DNA from: Verrucomicrobiota bacterium
Lineage (GTDB): Bacteria; Verrucomicrobiota; Verrucomicrobiia; Opitutales; UBA953
Assembly (NCBI GenBank): GCA_009924965.1
Contig: RFQN01000061.1
Span: 1-7,961 of the forward strand
DNA: 7,961 nucleotides
Direction of reading: 5' to 3'
The translations under genes and the position numbers were made by a program. Numbering within the stretch: the first letter of the stretch is position 1; every line of letters begins with the position of its first letter. The notes beneath the pieces are model-generated. The model saw nothing but the letters and a program-made list of their open reading frames with translations. It did no database searches and was not told the origin of the DNA. This document shows, piece after piece, positions 1 to 7,140 of the stretch.

Positions 1-224
1 TAACGTCGGTTGCATCAATGACATGCCACTGACGATCAATGTCGCCAGGCTTGGGGCTAAACGTGCGCACGCCGAACCTCTTCTTTCACATCTAGTACTG
101 GAACCCGATCTTGCGAACTTCTCCGAAGAGACCCTGTCCGAAAGAGTGGAGCCATGGCCCCGTTCGGGGACCGACGGGCAAGATTACCCGCGCTGGAGCG
201 GACGGGTCAAAGCGGGCGAGTTGG
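1..224. other. Unassigned region downstream of the ABC gene
   Basis: No confident gene. Bases 1-120 are clearly less GC-rich (about 52% by hand count) than the rest of the window, which suits non-coding or foreign DNA. On the minus strand an open frame continues past the ABC stop codon and ends with TAG at 92-94, giving about 43 residues that end in GFQY. Third positions there are about two thirds G+C, so weak coding is possible. I recognise no family. A plus-strand open frame from 23 also crosses the region but continues antisense to the ABC gene and looks like a shadow. Confidence 0.3.
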
Positions 225-854
225 CTACCAGGCTTCCCAGACCGGCTCGGGGCTCTCCCGGACCACCCCGTCCTCCCCAAAGACCAAGAAGCGGTCAAAC
301 GAACGGGCAAACCAACGATCATGGGTCACCGTCACCACCGTCCCCTCAAAGCCCTCAAGGCCATCTTCGAGCGCTTCGGCGCTCGCCAAATCGAGGTTAT
401 CGGTCGGCTCATCGAGCAGGAGCAGGCCCGGCTTGGCGGCGAGGGCCTTGGCCAGCAGGCAACGGCGCTTGAGGCCGCCGGAGAGGTCGTTGAAGGCGCG
501 GTCTTCGGGGAGGCCGAGGCGGGCGATGAGGTCGTCGACGCGGATGTCCTTTTCCCAGTCCTCGGAGATGTCGTCCTCGCGCAGGCCGGAGGTGACGATG
601 TCGCGCACGGTGCCGGGCAGGTCTTCGGGGATCTCCTGCGTGAGGCGGGCGATATGGACGCCGTCGGGTTGAGTGACAGTGCCGGAATCGGGCGGGTTTT
701 CGCCGGCGGCGATGCGCATGAGCGTGGACTTCCCGGCACCGTTGCGGCCTAGCAGGCAGACGCGTTCGCCTTCCTCAATCTGGAGGTTGAGGTGGTCGAG
801 GACGGGTGGGCCGCCGAAACCGACGTAGACGTCGAGCAGACTGAGTAAAGCCAA
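225..854 (-). CDS. ABC-F-type ATP-binding protein, single domain, probably chimeric or truncated
   Basis: ABC-F proteins are soluble twin-ATPase proteins, most of which act on ribosomes. They usually have two nucleotide-binding domains and about 530-650 residues. This gene gives only about 210 residues and one domain. The domain has Walker A GRNGAGKST (about residues 36-44), signature LSGGLKRR (about 123-130), Walker B LLLLDEPT (about 145-152) and a switch histidine in VTHDRW. I placed the start at a TTG (854-852) because MALLSLLDVYVGFGG matches the usual first residues of Uup-like proteins. The frame stays open upstream to 1016, but that stretch is proline- and arginine-rich and unlike the family. 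No Shine-Dalgarno is visible. After DEPT the sequence changes to DNLDLASAEALEDGL and DRWFARSFDRFLVFG, which I recognise from the second domain of actinobacterial ABC-F proteins, so the gene seems to be a fusion. Codon choice also shifts there: Phe is TTC before and mostly TTT after. Confidence 0.75.
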   Translation of the reverse strand: MALLSLLDVYVGFGGPPVLDHLNLQIEEGERVCLLGRNGAGKSTLMRIAAGENPPDSGTVTQPDGVHIARLTQEIPEDLPGTVRDIVTSGLREDDISEDWEKDIRVDDLIARLGLPEDRAFNDLSGGLKRRCLLAKALAAKPGLLLLDEPTDNLDLASAEALEDGLEGFEGTVVTVTHDRWFARSFDRFLVFGEDGVVRESPEPVWEAW

Positions 855-1021
855 GTCGCGGAGAAGTGAGGAAGCGAGGCAGGGGAGGCGAGTCAAATGG
901 ACGCCGGGCGGGGGCGGAGGCAGGTTCGCTGGGCCCTCCTGCGGGTTTTCCTGCCGCCGGCGCCGGAATGTCCTTCCTTCCTCCGCCTCCATCCGTTCAA
1001 ATCGCCCCATCCCCACCCGTC
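855..1021. other. Divergent spacer between the ABC and hydrolase genes
   Basis: This 167-bp spacer should hold promoters for both outward-facing genes, but I see no convincing -35/-10 pair. It has strong purine/pyrimidine strand bias (GAGG/GGAG tracts on the left, TCC/CTT tracts on the right) and a perfect 10-bp palindrome CCGGCGCCGG at 957-966. In DNA this GC-rich such a palindrome is weak evidence of an operator. Confidence 0.3.
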
Positions 1022-2799
1022 ATGCGCCCGTTCCTGCTGCTTTTGCTCGCCACCGTCGTCTTCGCCGATGGCCCGAAGGATAACCTCGCCGAAGCCGTCC
1101 GCCCGATCCCGCCGCCCGGCGTCCCGGTGCCCGAGGCCGATAAGAAGGCCATCCAACAGGGCGTCATCGAGCTCCGCGTCGCCATCGACAACGCCGCCAA
1201 GGCCCAAGCCAAGAACCCGCGCTTGGCCGAGCTGCTGCCCGACCTCGAGGTCTTCCATAAGGCCGTCGACTGGGCTGTGCGCTACAACGAGTTCTTCAAG
1301 AACACCGAATTCAAGACCGCCCATGAGCTGATCGCCGAGGGCAAGGCCCGCGCGGCCGCCTTCGCCAAGGGCGAGGCGCCCTGGACCACGCAGAAGGGCC
1401 CGGTCGTGCGCGCCTACCGCTCCCGCATCGATGGCTCGATCCAGCCCTACGGCATCGTCGTGCCCGAATCCTATGTCGGCGTGCCGCTGCGCCTCGACTT
1501 CTGGTGCCATGGCCGTGGCGAGACGCTCAGCGAGCTGAGCTCGACCGCTGGTGCGCCATCAACCCGGGCGCCGGTTTCTCCGAGACCCCGCAGTTCCTGA
1601 ACGTCTTCCAGTCGGAAGACGTGTCGAAGATCCCGGCCTACCAGCAGACCCTCTGGTCCTGGTATAACGCCACCGATGTGGCCGCCAATTTCGCCAACGC
1701 CCCGACCATCGCCTACAGCGGCGAGATCGATAAGCAGAAGCAGGCCGCGGACATCATGGCCAAGCACCTCTTGGCCGAGAACATCGACCTCGTGCACATC
1801 ATCGGCCCGCAGACGGCCCACAAGATCCACCCCGATTCCTTCGTCGAGATCGAGCGCCGCCTCAACGCCATCGCGGCCCAAGGACGCAAGGCCTTCCCGA
1901 CGGAAGTCAGCTTCGTTACGTATTTCCTCCGCTACCACCGCATGCACTGGGTGCAGGTCGACCGCATGGAGACCCAGTGGGAGGCCGCCCGCGTGATCGC
2001 CGAGGTCTCCAACAAGGAGTCGGCCGTCACCGTGAAGACGAACAATGTCGCCGCCCTGACGCTCGACATGGCCTCCGGCCAGGCGCCGTTCGACGTGCGC
2101 GAAAAGGTCGTCATCCATATCGACGGGCAGGACATCGATGGCCCGCGCCCGGCGTCGGACCGTTCGTGGAAAGCGACGCTGACCCACAGCAAGGGCCGCT
2201 GGACCTTGGTCAAGGCCTTGCCGGAAGGCGGCCTGGTCAAGAAGCACGGCCTCTCGGGCCCGATCGACGACGCCTTCATGGACGCCTTCCTCTTCGTCTC
2301 GCCCTCGGGCAAGGCCATGAACGAGAAGGCGGGCGCTTGGGCCAAGTCCGAGATGGAGCGCGCTTCCTGGGAATGGCGCCGCCAGTTCCGCGGTTTCGCC
2401 CCGGTGAAGTTGGACAAGGACGTGAAGGATGAGGATATCGCCGCCAACAACCTCGTGCTGTGGGGCGATCCGCAGAGCAACGCGCTGCTGGCCCGCGTCG
2501 TGGCCAAGCTCCCGCTGCAGTGGACCGCCGACAAGCTCGTCGTCAACGGCAAGACCTACACCGCCGCCGACCACGCGCCGATCTTGGTCTACCCCAACCC
2601 GCTTAACCCGCAGAAGTACGTCGTCATCAACAGCTGCTTCACCTACCGCGAATACGACTACCTCAACAACGCGCGGCAGGTGCCGAAGCTCCCGGATTGG
2701 GCGGTGGTCGACCTGAACACGCCGCCGAACGCGCTGAAGCCTGGTCAGATCGTCGACGCCGGTTTCTTCAACGAAGCCTGGGAATACCGCGGCAACTAA
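1022..2799 (+). pseudogene. Secreted prolyl-oligopeptidase-like alpha/beta hydrolase, internally deleted and frameshifted
   Basis: This is one gene read in two frames. Frame one starts at ATG 1022 with a signal peptide (MRPFLLLLLATVVFA, likely cut after residue 15). It continues through RIDGSIQPYGIVVPESY and the oxyanion-region motif FWCHGRGETLSEL to about 1537, then becomes nonsense and stops at 1600. Frame two resumes at about 1543 with DRWCAINPGAGFSET and runs to TAA 2797-2799, through YSGEID (likely catalytic Asp, codon 1729-1731), HIIGPQTAHKIHP (likely catalytic His, 1819-1821 or 1828-1830) and a long conserved C-terminal part. In relatives I remember from Planctomycetota and Verrucomicrobiota, about 70-90 residues lie between these blocks, including the nucleophile elbow GFSMGG. 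That segment is absent here, so the protein cannot be catalytic. The junction is GAGCTGAGCTC at 1532-1542. The natural substrate is unknown; the family is annotated only as a peptidase/esterase. The 3' end overlaps the stop codon of the convergent transporter gene. Confidence 0.85.
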
Positions 2800-2805
2800 G
2801 CCGCG
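2788..2805. terminator. Hairpin enclosing two interlocked stop codons, possible bidirectional terminator
   Basis: CGCGGC (2788-2793) and GCCGCG (2800-2805) are perfect inverted copies with the six-base loop AACTAA. The loop holds the hydrolase TAA (2797-2799) and, on the other strand, the transporter TAG (2798-2796). A hairpin at this point can form in both convergent transcripts. Neither side has a proper T tract (only CTTT shortly after it on the plus strand), so classical intrinsic termination is uncertain. Confidence 0.4.
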
Positions 2806-3710
2806 TCGGCTTTAGCCTTGGGCGCCCCGAGCGTCTGCACGATCGCGACGCCGACCAACGTCAGCAGGCCGCCGGTCAGCGCGGCTGCGCCGGGCTGTTC
2901 GCCCAGGATGGCCCAGCCGAAGAGCACCGAAAAGAGCGGGATGACGTAGACCGAGCCCATCACGGTGGTGATCGGCAGGCGTTGCAGCACCCAGGCCCAG
3001 AGCGTGTAGCACAAGGCCGCGGGGACGACGCCGAGGAAGAGCAGGTGGCCCCACGCGTGCGGGGTGAGGCGTGCCGCGGTGCCCGGCAGGTCGTGGCTGA
3101 ACGGCAGCAGGCCGAGGGTCCCGAACAGGATGGCCCACGTGGTCACGTCGATGGCTGCGTAACGCTTGGTCAGGGCCTTGCTCAGGACCGTCTGGACGGC
3201 GGCGCAGACGGCGGAGCCGAAGATGAACGCCGTGCCTTGGTTGAACGCGAGCCCTTGCTGGAAGACACCGGACGTGAAGGCGACCCCAAGCATCGAGACG
3301 AGGATCCCGAGCCAAGCGAACGCCGTCACCTGTTCGCGCCCGCTGAGTACACCGAAGAGCACGACCAGGATGGGGACGCAGGAGATGAGCATCGACCCGG
3401 TGCAGGCGTCGACGGTGCGTTCGCCAAAATTGATGCCCAAGTTGTACAGCGTGAACCCGAAGATCCCCAGCAAGGCGATGAGCGGGACGTCGCGCAACGC
3501 GGGCACGGGCCGGCCGCGGCCCAGCCAAACCGTGAGCATGACCGTCGAGGCGATGAGGTAACGCAGCGCCCCGAGTTCGCCGGAGCCGACTTCATGGACG
3601 ATGGCGCGGACGTTGACCCACGACATGCCCCAGGCGACGAGGTTGAAGCCCATCGCGACATAGACCCATCGTAACGAGACGGTCGGCGTCTGGGGAGTGG
3701 TCTCCTTCAC
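2796..3710 (-). CDS. EamA/DMT-family inner-membrane transporter
   Basis: The 304-residue product has the size and pattern of the drug/metabolite transporter superfamily: two EamA repeats and about ten hydrophobic segments (roughly residues 14-33, 46-64, 75-93, 105-122, 128-146, 158-176, 188-204, 219-236, 250-268 and 276-293). The end of the second repeat carries the typical LFGWAILGEQPGAAALTGG pattern, and the tail (APKAKADAA) is short and charged. These proteins move small metabolites, amino acids or their derivatives, often as exporters; the substrate cannot be read from sequence. The start is GTG at 3710, whose last two bases plus the next A form the TGA of the upstream pectate lyase gene. 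This implies translational coupling. An AAGAAGG element lies 7 nt before the GTG. The gene is last in the minus-strand cluster and ends against the hydrolase gene. Confidence 0.9.
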   Translation of the reverse strand: MKETTPQTPTVSLRWVYVAMGFNLVAWGMSWVNVRAIVHEVGSGELGALRYLIASTVMLTVWLGRGRPVPALRDVPLIALLGIFGFTLYNLGINFGERTVDACTGSMLISCVPILVVLFGVLSGREQVTAFAWLGILVSMLGVAFTSGVFQQGLAFNQGTAFIFGSAVCAAVQTVLSKALTKRYAAIDVTTWAILFGTLGLLPFSHDLPGTAARLTPHAWGHLLFLGVVPAALCYTLWAWVLQRLPITTVMGSVYVIPLFSVLFGWAILGEQPGAAALTGGLLTLVGVAIVQTLGAPKAKADAA

Positions 3711-3724
3711 TTGCTGGCCTTCTT
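3707..3724 (-). promoter_or_regulatory. GTGA stop/start overlap with upstream AAGAAGG ribosome-binding site
   Basis: On the minus strand AAGAAGG (3724-3718) precedes the GTG start (3710-3708) by 7 nt, and the TGA of the lyase gene (3709-3707) overlaps that start. The arrangement supports GTG rather than an internal start and suggests ribosome re-initiation. The purines also encode the Lys-Lys near the end of the lyase, so the match may be partly chance. Confidence 0.5.
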
Positions 3725-4996
3725 GCCCGCGTAGGCCGTATAGCCGGCTTCGCTGGCCAGCTTAGGGTCCTTCGGCTTCAGGAAAGCAACCTTCGGCAGG
3801 CTGCCGTCGGCTTCGCGTGGTCCGATGAGCGCGGCTTCATCGAGGCTTTCGAAGGAGCCCTCGGTGAACTTCTTCTCGGAGGCGAACGCATTGTCCTTCA
3901 GGTCGCACTTGGCTGCGTTCAGGCGGGTCACATCGCGGAGGCCGCGGTAGCTGAGGTTGCCGATGATCCGATGGCCAGCGCCGTCCATCTCCTCGGAGTT
4001 GTCCGGCGGACGCATCAGGAAGTTGAAGTCGTTGGCGTTGCGGTAGGCCGAGTTGTAGGACCAGTCGCCCCCCATGAGGTGGTGGTTGGCGTAGAAGCCG
4101 CTGGCTTTGTTGCGGACCGCGAGGCAGCCCTCGGTCACGTGGCGCGGGGCGGGATTCGGGACAGGTTGGAGCGGGGTGTTGCCGTAGCCGCCGACCTTGA
4201 AGCCGTTGCCGTCGCCGTGCTTTTCGAACTTCGGGCCGTAGCCGTTGTAGAGCGCCCAGCAGTTCTCGAAGCGGACGGCTTCGCGGGAGGAGATGCAGTC
4301 GTACCCGTCGTCGCTGTTGAACCAGGCGCGGCAGCCGCGGAAGACGTTGTTCGTCGCGCCCTTGGACGGATGGCAGCCAAAGCCATCGACGTTGCCGCCG
4401 CGGGCGTCCTCCGACGTGTAGTCGTAGTTGTTGTAGGCGTCGCAGTTCAGGAAGAGGTTGTCCGAGCCGTCGAGGGCGTAGATGCCGATGGCCTGGCTAT
4501 CGTGCAGGCTGAGCCGCTCGATGATGTTGTGGCTGCCGTGGTTCTCGAGGTTGCAGGATTGCCCGTGGCCCTTGAAGTTGACCTGCGTCCCAGTGACCTC
4601 GAAGCCGCGGAAGTGCAGCCAAGAGCCCATGACCTGGAAAGCGTTGATGCGACGGTTGGCCGGCTTCACGTCGGAGCAGTCGAAGACCGGCTTCTCGTCC
4701 TGATAGGCCCAATAGCGGATCGGCTGGCCGGCTTTGCCGCTCTTGCTGAAGTAGTAGATGTAGGTCCAGATGCGCTGGGTCTTGGCGCTTTGGTCGGGCT
4801 TCGCCTTGTAAGTCCCCCCGCGGATCCAGACCGTGTCGCCCGGGGCGGCGAGGTCTTGGGCCTTCATCAACGAAGCCAGCGGCTTGTCGAGCGTGCCGGC
4901 CTGTTCGTCGGAGCCGTTCGGCGCGACGAAGAGCTCCTTCGCCGAGACGCCAAGGCAGAGGCCGAAGGCCAAGGAGAGAAGGGCGCACAGACGCAT
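3707..4996 (-). CDS. Secreted pectate lyase, polysaccharide lyase family 9
   Basis: The 429-residue protein begins with a signal peptide (MRLCALLSLAFGLCLGVSA, likely cut after residue 19), followed by KELFVAPNGSDEQAGT and the WIRGGTY stretch that opens parallel beta-helix lyases. The family-9 core is clear: GGNVDGFGCH (Asp204), WFNSDDGYD (Asp229, Asp230, Asp233) and GDGNGFKVGG (Lys267). These align in order and spacing with the four calcium-binding aspartates and the catalytic lysine of Dickeya Pel9A (Asp209, Asp233, Asp234, Asp237, Lys273). The enzyme should cut polygalacturonate by calcium-dependent beta-elimination outside the cytoplasm, giving unsaturated oligogalacturonides. No carbohydrate-binding module or sorting domain follows the helix. 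The ATG at 4996 is chosen because it gives the complete signal peptide. It starts 54 nt after the Tm-1-like gene, past a possible hairpin, and overlaps the transporter gene by 4 nt. Some family-9 members act on other uronic-acid polymers, so the exact substrate is inferred. Confidence 0.9.
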   Translation of the reverse strand: MRLCALLSLAFGLCLGVSAKELFVAPNGSDEQAGTLDKPLASLMKAQDLAAPGDTVWIRGGTYKAKPDQSAKTQRIWTYIYYFSKSGKAGQPIRYWAYQDEKPVFDCSDVKPANRRINAFQVMGSWLHFRGFEVTGTQVNFKGHGQSCNLENHGSHNIIERLSLHDSQAIGIYALDGSDNLFLNCDAYNNYDYTSEDARGGNVDGFGCHPSKGATNNVFRGCRAWFNSDDGYDCISSREAVRFENCWALYNGYGPKFEKHGDGNGFKVGGYGNTPLQPVPNPAPRHVTEGCLAVRNKASGFYANHHLMGGDWSYNSAYRNANDFNFLMRPPDNSEEMDGAGHRIIGNLSYRGLRDVTRLNAAKCDLKDNAFASEKKFTEGSFESLDEAALIGPREADGSLPKVAFLKPKDPKLASEAGYTAYAGKKASK

Positions 4997-5018
4997 CCCA
5001 GCACAAAAGACGCAACCC

Positions 5019-5050
5019 GCCGGAGGGCAAGCCTCGCTCGACCTGCCGGC
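5019..5050 (-). terminator. Intercistronic hairpin directly after the Tm-1-like stop codon
   Basis: On the minus strand GCCGG-C-AGG (5050-5042) pairs with CCTCCGGC (5026-5019), leaving one bulged C. Inside it, GCGA (5036-5033) pairs with TTGC (5029-5026 side) around a short loop; this inner stem includes one G-T wobble. The only T run (TCTTTTG) comes about 9 nt after the stem, so it is a poor intrinsic terminator. It could instead act as a partial attenuator or an mRNA-stabilising structure between the cytoplasmic pair and the lyase/transporter pair. Confidence 0.3.
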
Positions 5051-6256
5051 TTACTTCTTCGCTTTCATCAGCTCGATCAGCTGGTGGGCGCAGGCTTGGG
5101 CGAACGTCGGGCTGTTGATTTCTTCGGCGAACTCGCGGACCGGCACTTTCGCGTGCTGCTTGAGCGCGGTGAAGAGCGCTTCGTCGGCGGCAGCGTCATG
5201 GAAGGGTTTCCCTTCGGCGCTGATGACGCTGATGGCCTTGGTCGGGACCATGATGACGGCCCCGGCGGTGTACGCGTTGGCCTTTTGGGCCACGATGCGG
5301 CCGAGCTCCGTGCATTCCTTTGCCGTGGTGCGCATGAGCGTCACTTGCGGGTTGTGGATGTAGAACGTCCGGCCGGCGAACTGGGCCGGCACCGAGGCCT
5401 GTTCGCCGAAGTTGACCATGTCGAGGCAGCCTGGGCCGACCACGACAGGCACTCGGGCCTTGGCGGCGGCGTCCATGCGTTCTGGGCCGGCGTTGAGCAC
5501 GCCGCCGACGAGTTCGTCGGCCCATTCGGTCGTGGTGAGGTCGAGCACGCCGGCGACGATGCCGCTTTCGATGACCGACTCCATGATGCGGCCACCCGCG
5601 CCAGTGGCGGCGAAGACGAGCACTTCGTAGCCCGCGGCCTCGAGGACCTTCTTGGCTTCGGTGACGCAGGCCGTGGTGTTGCCGAACATGCTGGCCACGA
5701 CCAGCGGACGGGCGGAGTCGATGACGGGCTCGGCTTCGACCATGCCGCAGATGGCGCCGGCGGCCCGGGTGAAGATCGTGCGCGAGAGGCGGTTGAGCCC
5801 GGCCACGTCGGCGATGCTGGGCATCATGGTGATGTCCTTCGTGCCGAGGTAGGGGGCGACGTTGCCGGCGGCGAGCGTCGACACCATCAGCTTGGGGAAG
5901 CCGAGGGGCAGGGCGCGCATGGCGGCCGTGCCGATGGCGGTGCCGCCCCCGCCGCCGAGGGAGATGACGCCTTGGATGCGGCCGGCGGAAGCCAGCTGCG
6001 CCAGCATCGCGGGCGCGGCCTTGGTCATGGCGACCACGCATTCGCCGCGGTCCTTTCGGGCCAGCAGCGCGGCGAGGTCGATCCCGGCCGCGGCGGCGAC
6101 CTGCTCGCGGGTGATGTCCGGCACGACCGTCGCGGGACCGCCCGTGCCGACGTCGATCAGCAGGGGGCGGTGGCCGCGGGCGGCGATGAGCCCGGCGACA
6201 AAAGCGTGTTCCTCACCCTTGGAATCGAGGGTGCCGAGTACTGCGATCGTGGCCAT
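5051..6256 (-). CDS. Tm-1-like ATP-binding protein (UPF0261 family)
   Basis: The 401-residue protein matches the full length of the UPF0261/Tm-1 N-terminal family. It opens with MATIAVLGTLDSKGEEHAFV and the LLIDVGTGGP segment (33-41). It then has a glycine-rich loop GVISLGGGGGTAIGT (96-110), the family stretch GNVAPYLGTKDITMMPSIAD (131-150), and a second half with GAGGRIME (219-226), TTTEWADELVGG (241-252) and VVVGPGCLDMVNFG (271-284). The family is named for the N-terminal domain of tomato Tm-1, which inhibits tobamovirus replication; the bacterial function is not established as far as I know. No signal peptide or membrane segment is seen, so it is cytoplasmic. It starts 11 nt after the TIM-barrel gene, and in plants the two domains form one chain, so the two products very likely work together. 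The spacer GCCTCCCCGCC contains no Shine-Dalgarno, so initiation probably relies on coupling to the upstream gene. Confidence 0.92.
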   Translation of the reverse strand: MATIAVLGTLDSKGEEHAFVAGLIAARGHRPLLIDVGTGGPATVVPDITREQVAAAAGIDLAALLARKDRGECVVAMTKAAPAMLAQLASAGRIQGVISLGGGGGTAIGTAAMRALPLGFPKLMVSTLAAGNVAPYLGTKDITMMPSIADVAGLNRLSRTIFTRAAGAICGMVEAEPVIDSARPLVVASMFGNTTACVTEAKKVLEAAGYEVLVFAATGAGGRIMESVIESGIVAGVLDLTTTEWADELVGGVLNAGPERMDAAAKARVPVVVGPGCLDMVNFGEQASVPAQFAGRTFYIHNPQVTLMRTTAKECTELGRIVAQKANAYTAGAVIMVPTKAISVISAEGKPFHDAAADEALFTALKQHAKVPVREFAEEINSPTFAQACAHQLIELMKAKK

Positions 6257-6267
6257 GGCGGGGAGGC

Positions 6268-7140
6268 TTAGAAGTGCTTACGCTTCACCGGGATCTGCTT
6301 GAAGCGCTTGGTGAGGTCGGTGAGCGACTGCTCGACCGCCATGCGCTCCAGGCTCGAGGCGCCGACGAACCCATCGGTGTCGGTGTGCTCGTTGATGAAG
6401 GCGGCGTCCTCGGGCGTGTTGATCGGACCGCCGTGGCTGAGGAAGATGAGGTCCTTGCGGACGGACTTGGCGGCGTCGATGATGCCCTGGGTGATCTTGG
6501 CGGCTTCCGGCAGGCTCATCGTGGCGTTGGTCACGCCGATGGAACCGCCGACCGTGGTGCCCACGTGGGCGATGATGACGTCGGCGCCGGCTTCGGCCAT
6601 GGCCTTCGATTCCTCGGGCGAACCGACGTAGACGATGGTGAACATCTCCATCTTGCGGGCGAGGGCGACGGTCTCGAACTCCTTCTTCACGCTCATGCCG
6701 GTCTCCTCGAGGATCTGGCGGAACTTGCCGTCGATGATGGTGTGCGTCGGGAAGTTGTTGATGCCGGAGAAGCCCATGTCCTTCACCTTGCCGAGCCAAT
6801 GCCACATGCGGCGGCGCGGGTCGGTGGCGTGGACGCCGCAGATGACGGGGATCTCCTCGACGACGGGGAGGACTTCGTATTCGCCGATCTCCATGGCGAC
6901 GGCGTTGGCGTCACCGTAGGCCATCATGCCGGCGGTCGAGCCGTGGCCGGCCATGCGGAAGCGGCCGGAGTTGTAGACGATGACGAGGTCGGCGCCGCCG
7001 CGTTCGATGAACTTCGCGCTGATGCCGGTGCCGGCGCCGGCGGCGATGATCGCCTTGCCCTTGGACATCGTGTCGCGGAGGCGCTCGATGACTTCGGTGC
7101 GGGTGTAAGGGTTTCCTTTTCCGGTCCAGGGGTTGGGCAT
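6268..7140 (-). CDS. TIM-barrel protein, phosphoenolpyruvate-hydrolase/signal-transduction family
   Basis: The 290-residue protein shows the pattern of the family annotated as 'phosphoenolpyruvate hydrolase' or 'TIM-barrel signal transduction protein' (Pfam PEP_hydrolase). Visible motifs are IIAAGAGTGISAKFIERGGA (31-50), VYNSGRFRMAGHGSTAG (55-71), PVICGVHATDP (98-108), GFSGINNFPT (123-132), AHVGTTVGGSIG (191-202), SHGGPINTPED (235-245) and GFVGASSLER (257-266). These alternate like barrel strands with loop residues at their C-terminal ends, with a probable phosphate-binding GASS loop near the end. It lacks a signal peptide and should be cytoplasmic. The name 'PEP hydrolase' is inherited from family annotation and should not be taken as a proven reaction. 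It is the first gene of the minus-strand cluster, next to the divergent AraC gene, and precedes the Tm-1-like gene by 11 nt. ATG 7140 has no Shine-Dalgarno. Confidence 0.9.
   Translation of the reverse strand: MPNPWTGKGNPYTRTEVIERLRDTMSKGKAIIAAGAGTGISAKFIERGGADLVIVYNSGRFRMAGHGSTAGMMAYGDANAVAMEIGEYEVLPVVEEIPVICGVHATDPRRRMWHWLGKVKDMGFSGINNFPTHTIIDGKFRQILEETGMSVKKEFETVALARKMEMFTIVYVGSPEESKAMAEAGADVIIAHVGTTVGGSIGVTNATMSLPEAAKITQGIIDAAKSVRKDLIFLSHGGPINTPEDAAFINEHTDTDGFVGASSLERMAVEQSLTDLTKRFKQIPVKRKHF

Noticed and set aside
158..169. CCCC-GTTC-GGGG hairpin as terminator of the ABC gene
   Set aside because: Only a 4-bp stem with no T tract, more than 50 nt after the stop codon; common by chance in GC-rich DNA.
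855..1016. N-terminal extension of the ABC gene to an ATG at 1016
   Set aside because: The 54 extra residues are Arg- and Pro-rich and unlike any ABC-F N-terminus. The family sequence begins at the TTG at 854.
1532..1542. Programmed ribosomal frameshift in the hydrolase gene
   Set aside because: GAGCTGAGCTC is not a known slippery heptamer, and a frameshift alone would not explain the missing nucleophile segment.
2697..3674. 325-codon plus-strand open frame antisense to the EamA transporter
   Set aside because: Composition is dominated by Arg, Glu, Gly and Asp, with no motif. The opposite frame gives a clean ten-segment membrane protein.
3971..6271. 766-codon open frame on the plus strand, antisense to the pectate lyase and Tm-1-like genes
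   Set aside because: Its product is a low-complexity run rich in Ala, Val, Gly, Glu and Asp with no domain, as expected opposite genes with GC-rich third positions. Both genes it covers have strong family motifs.
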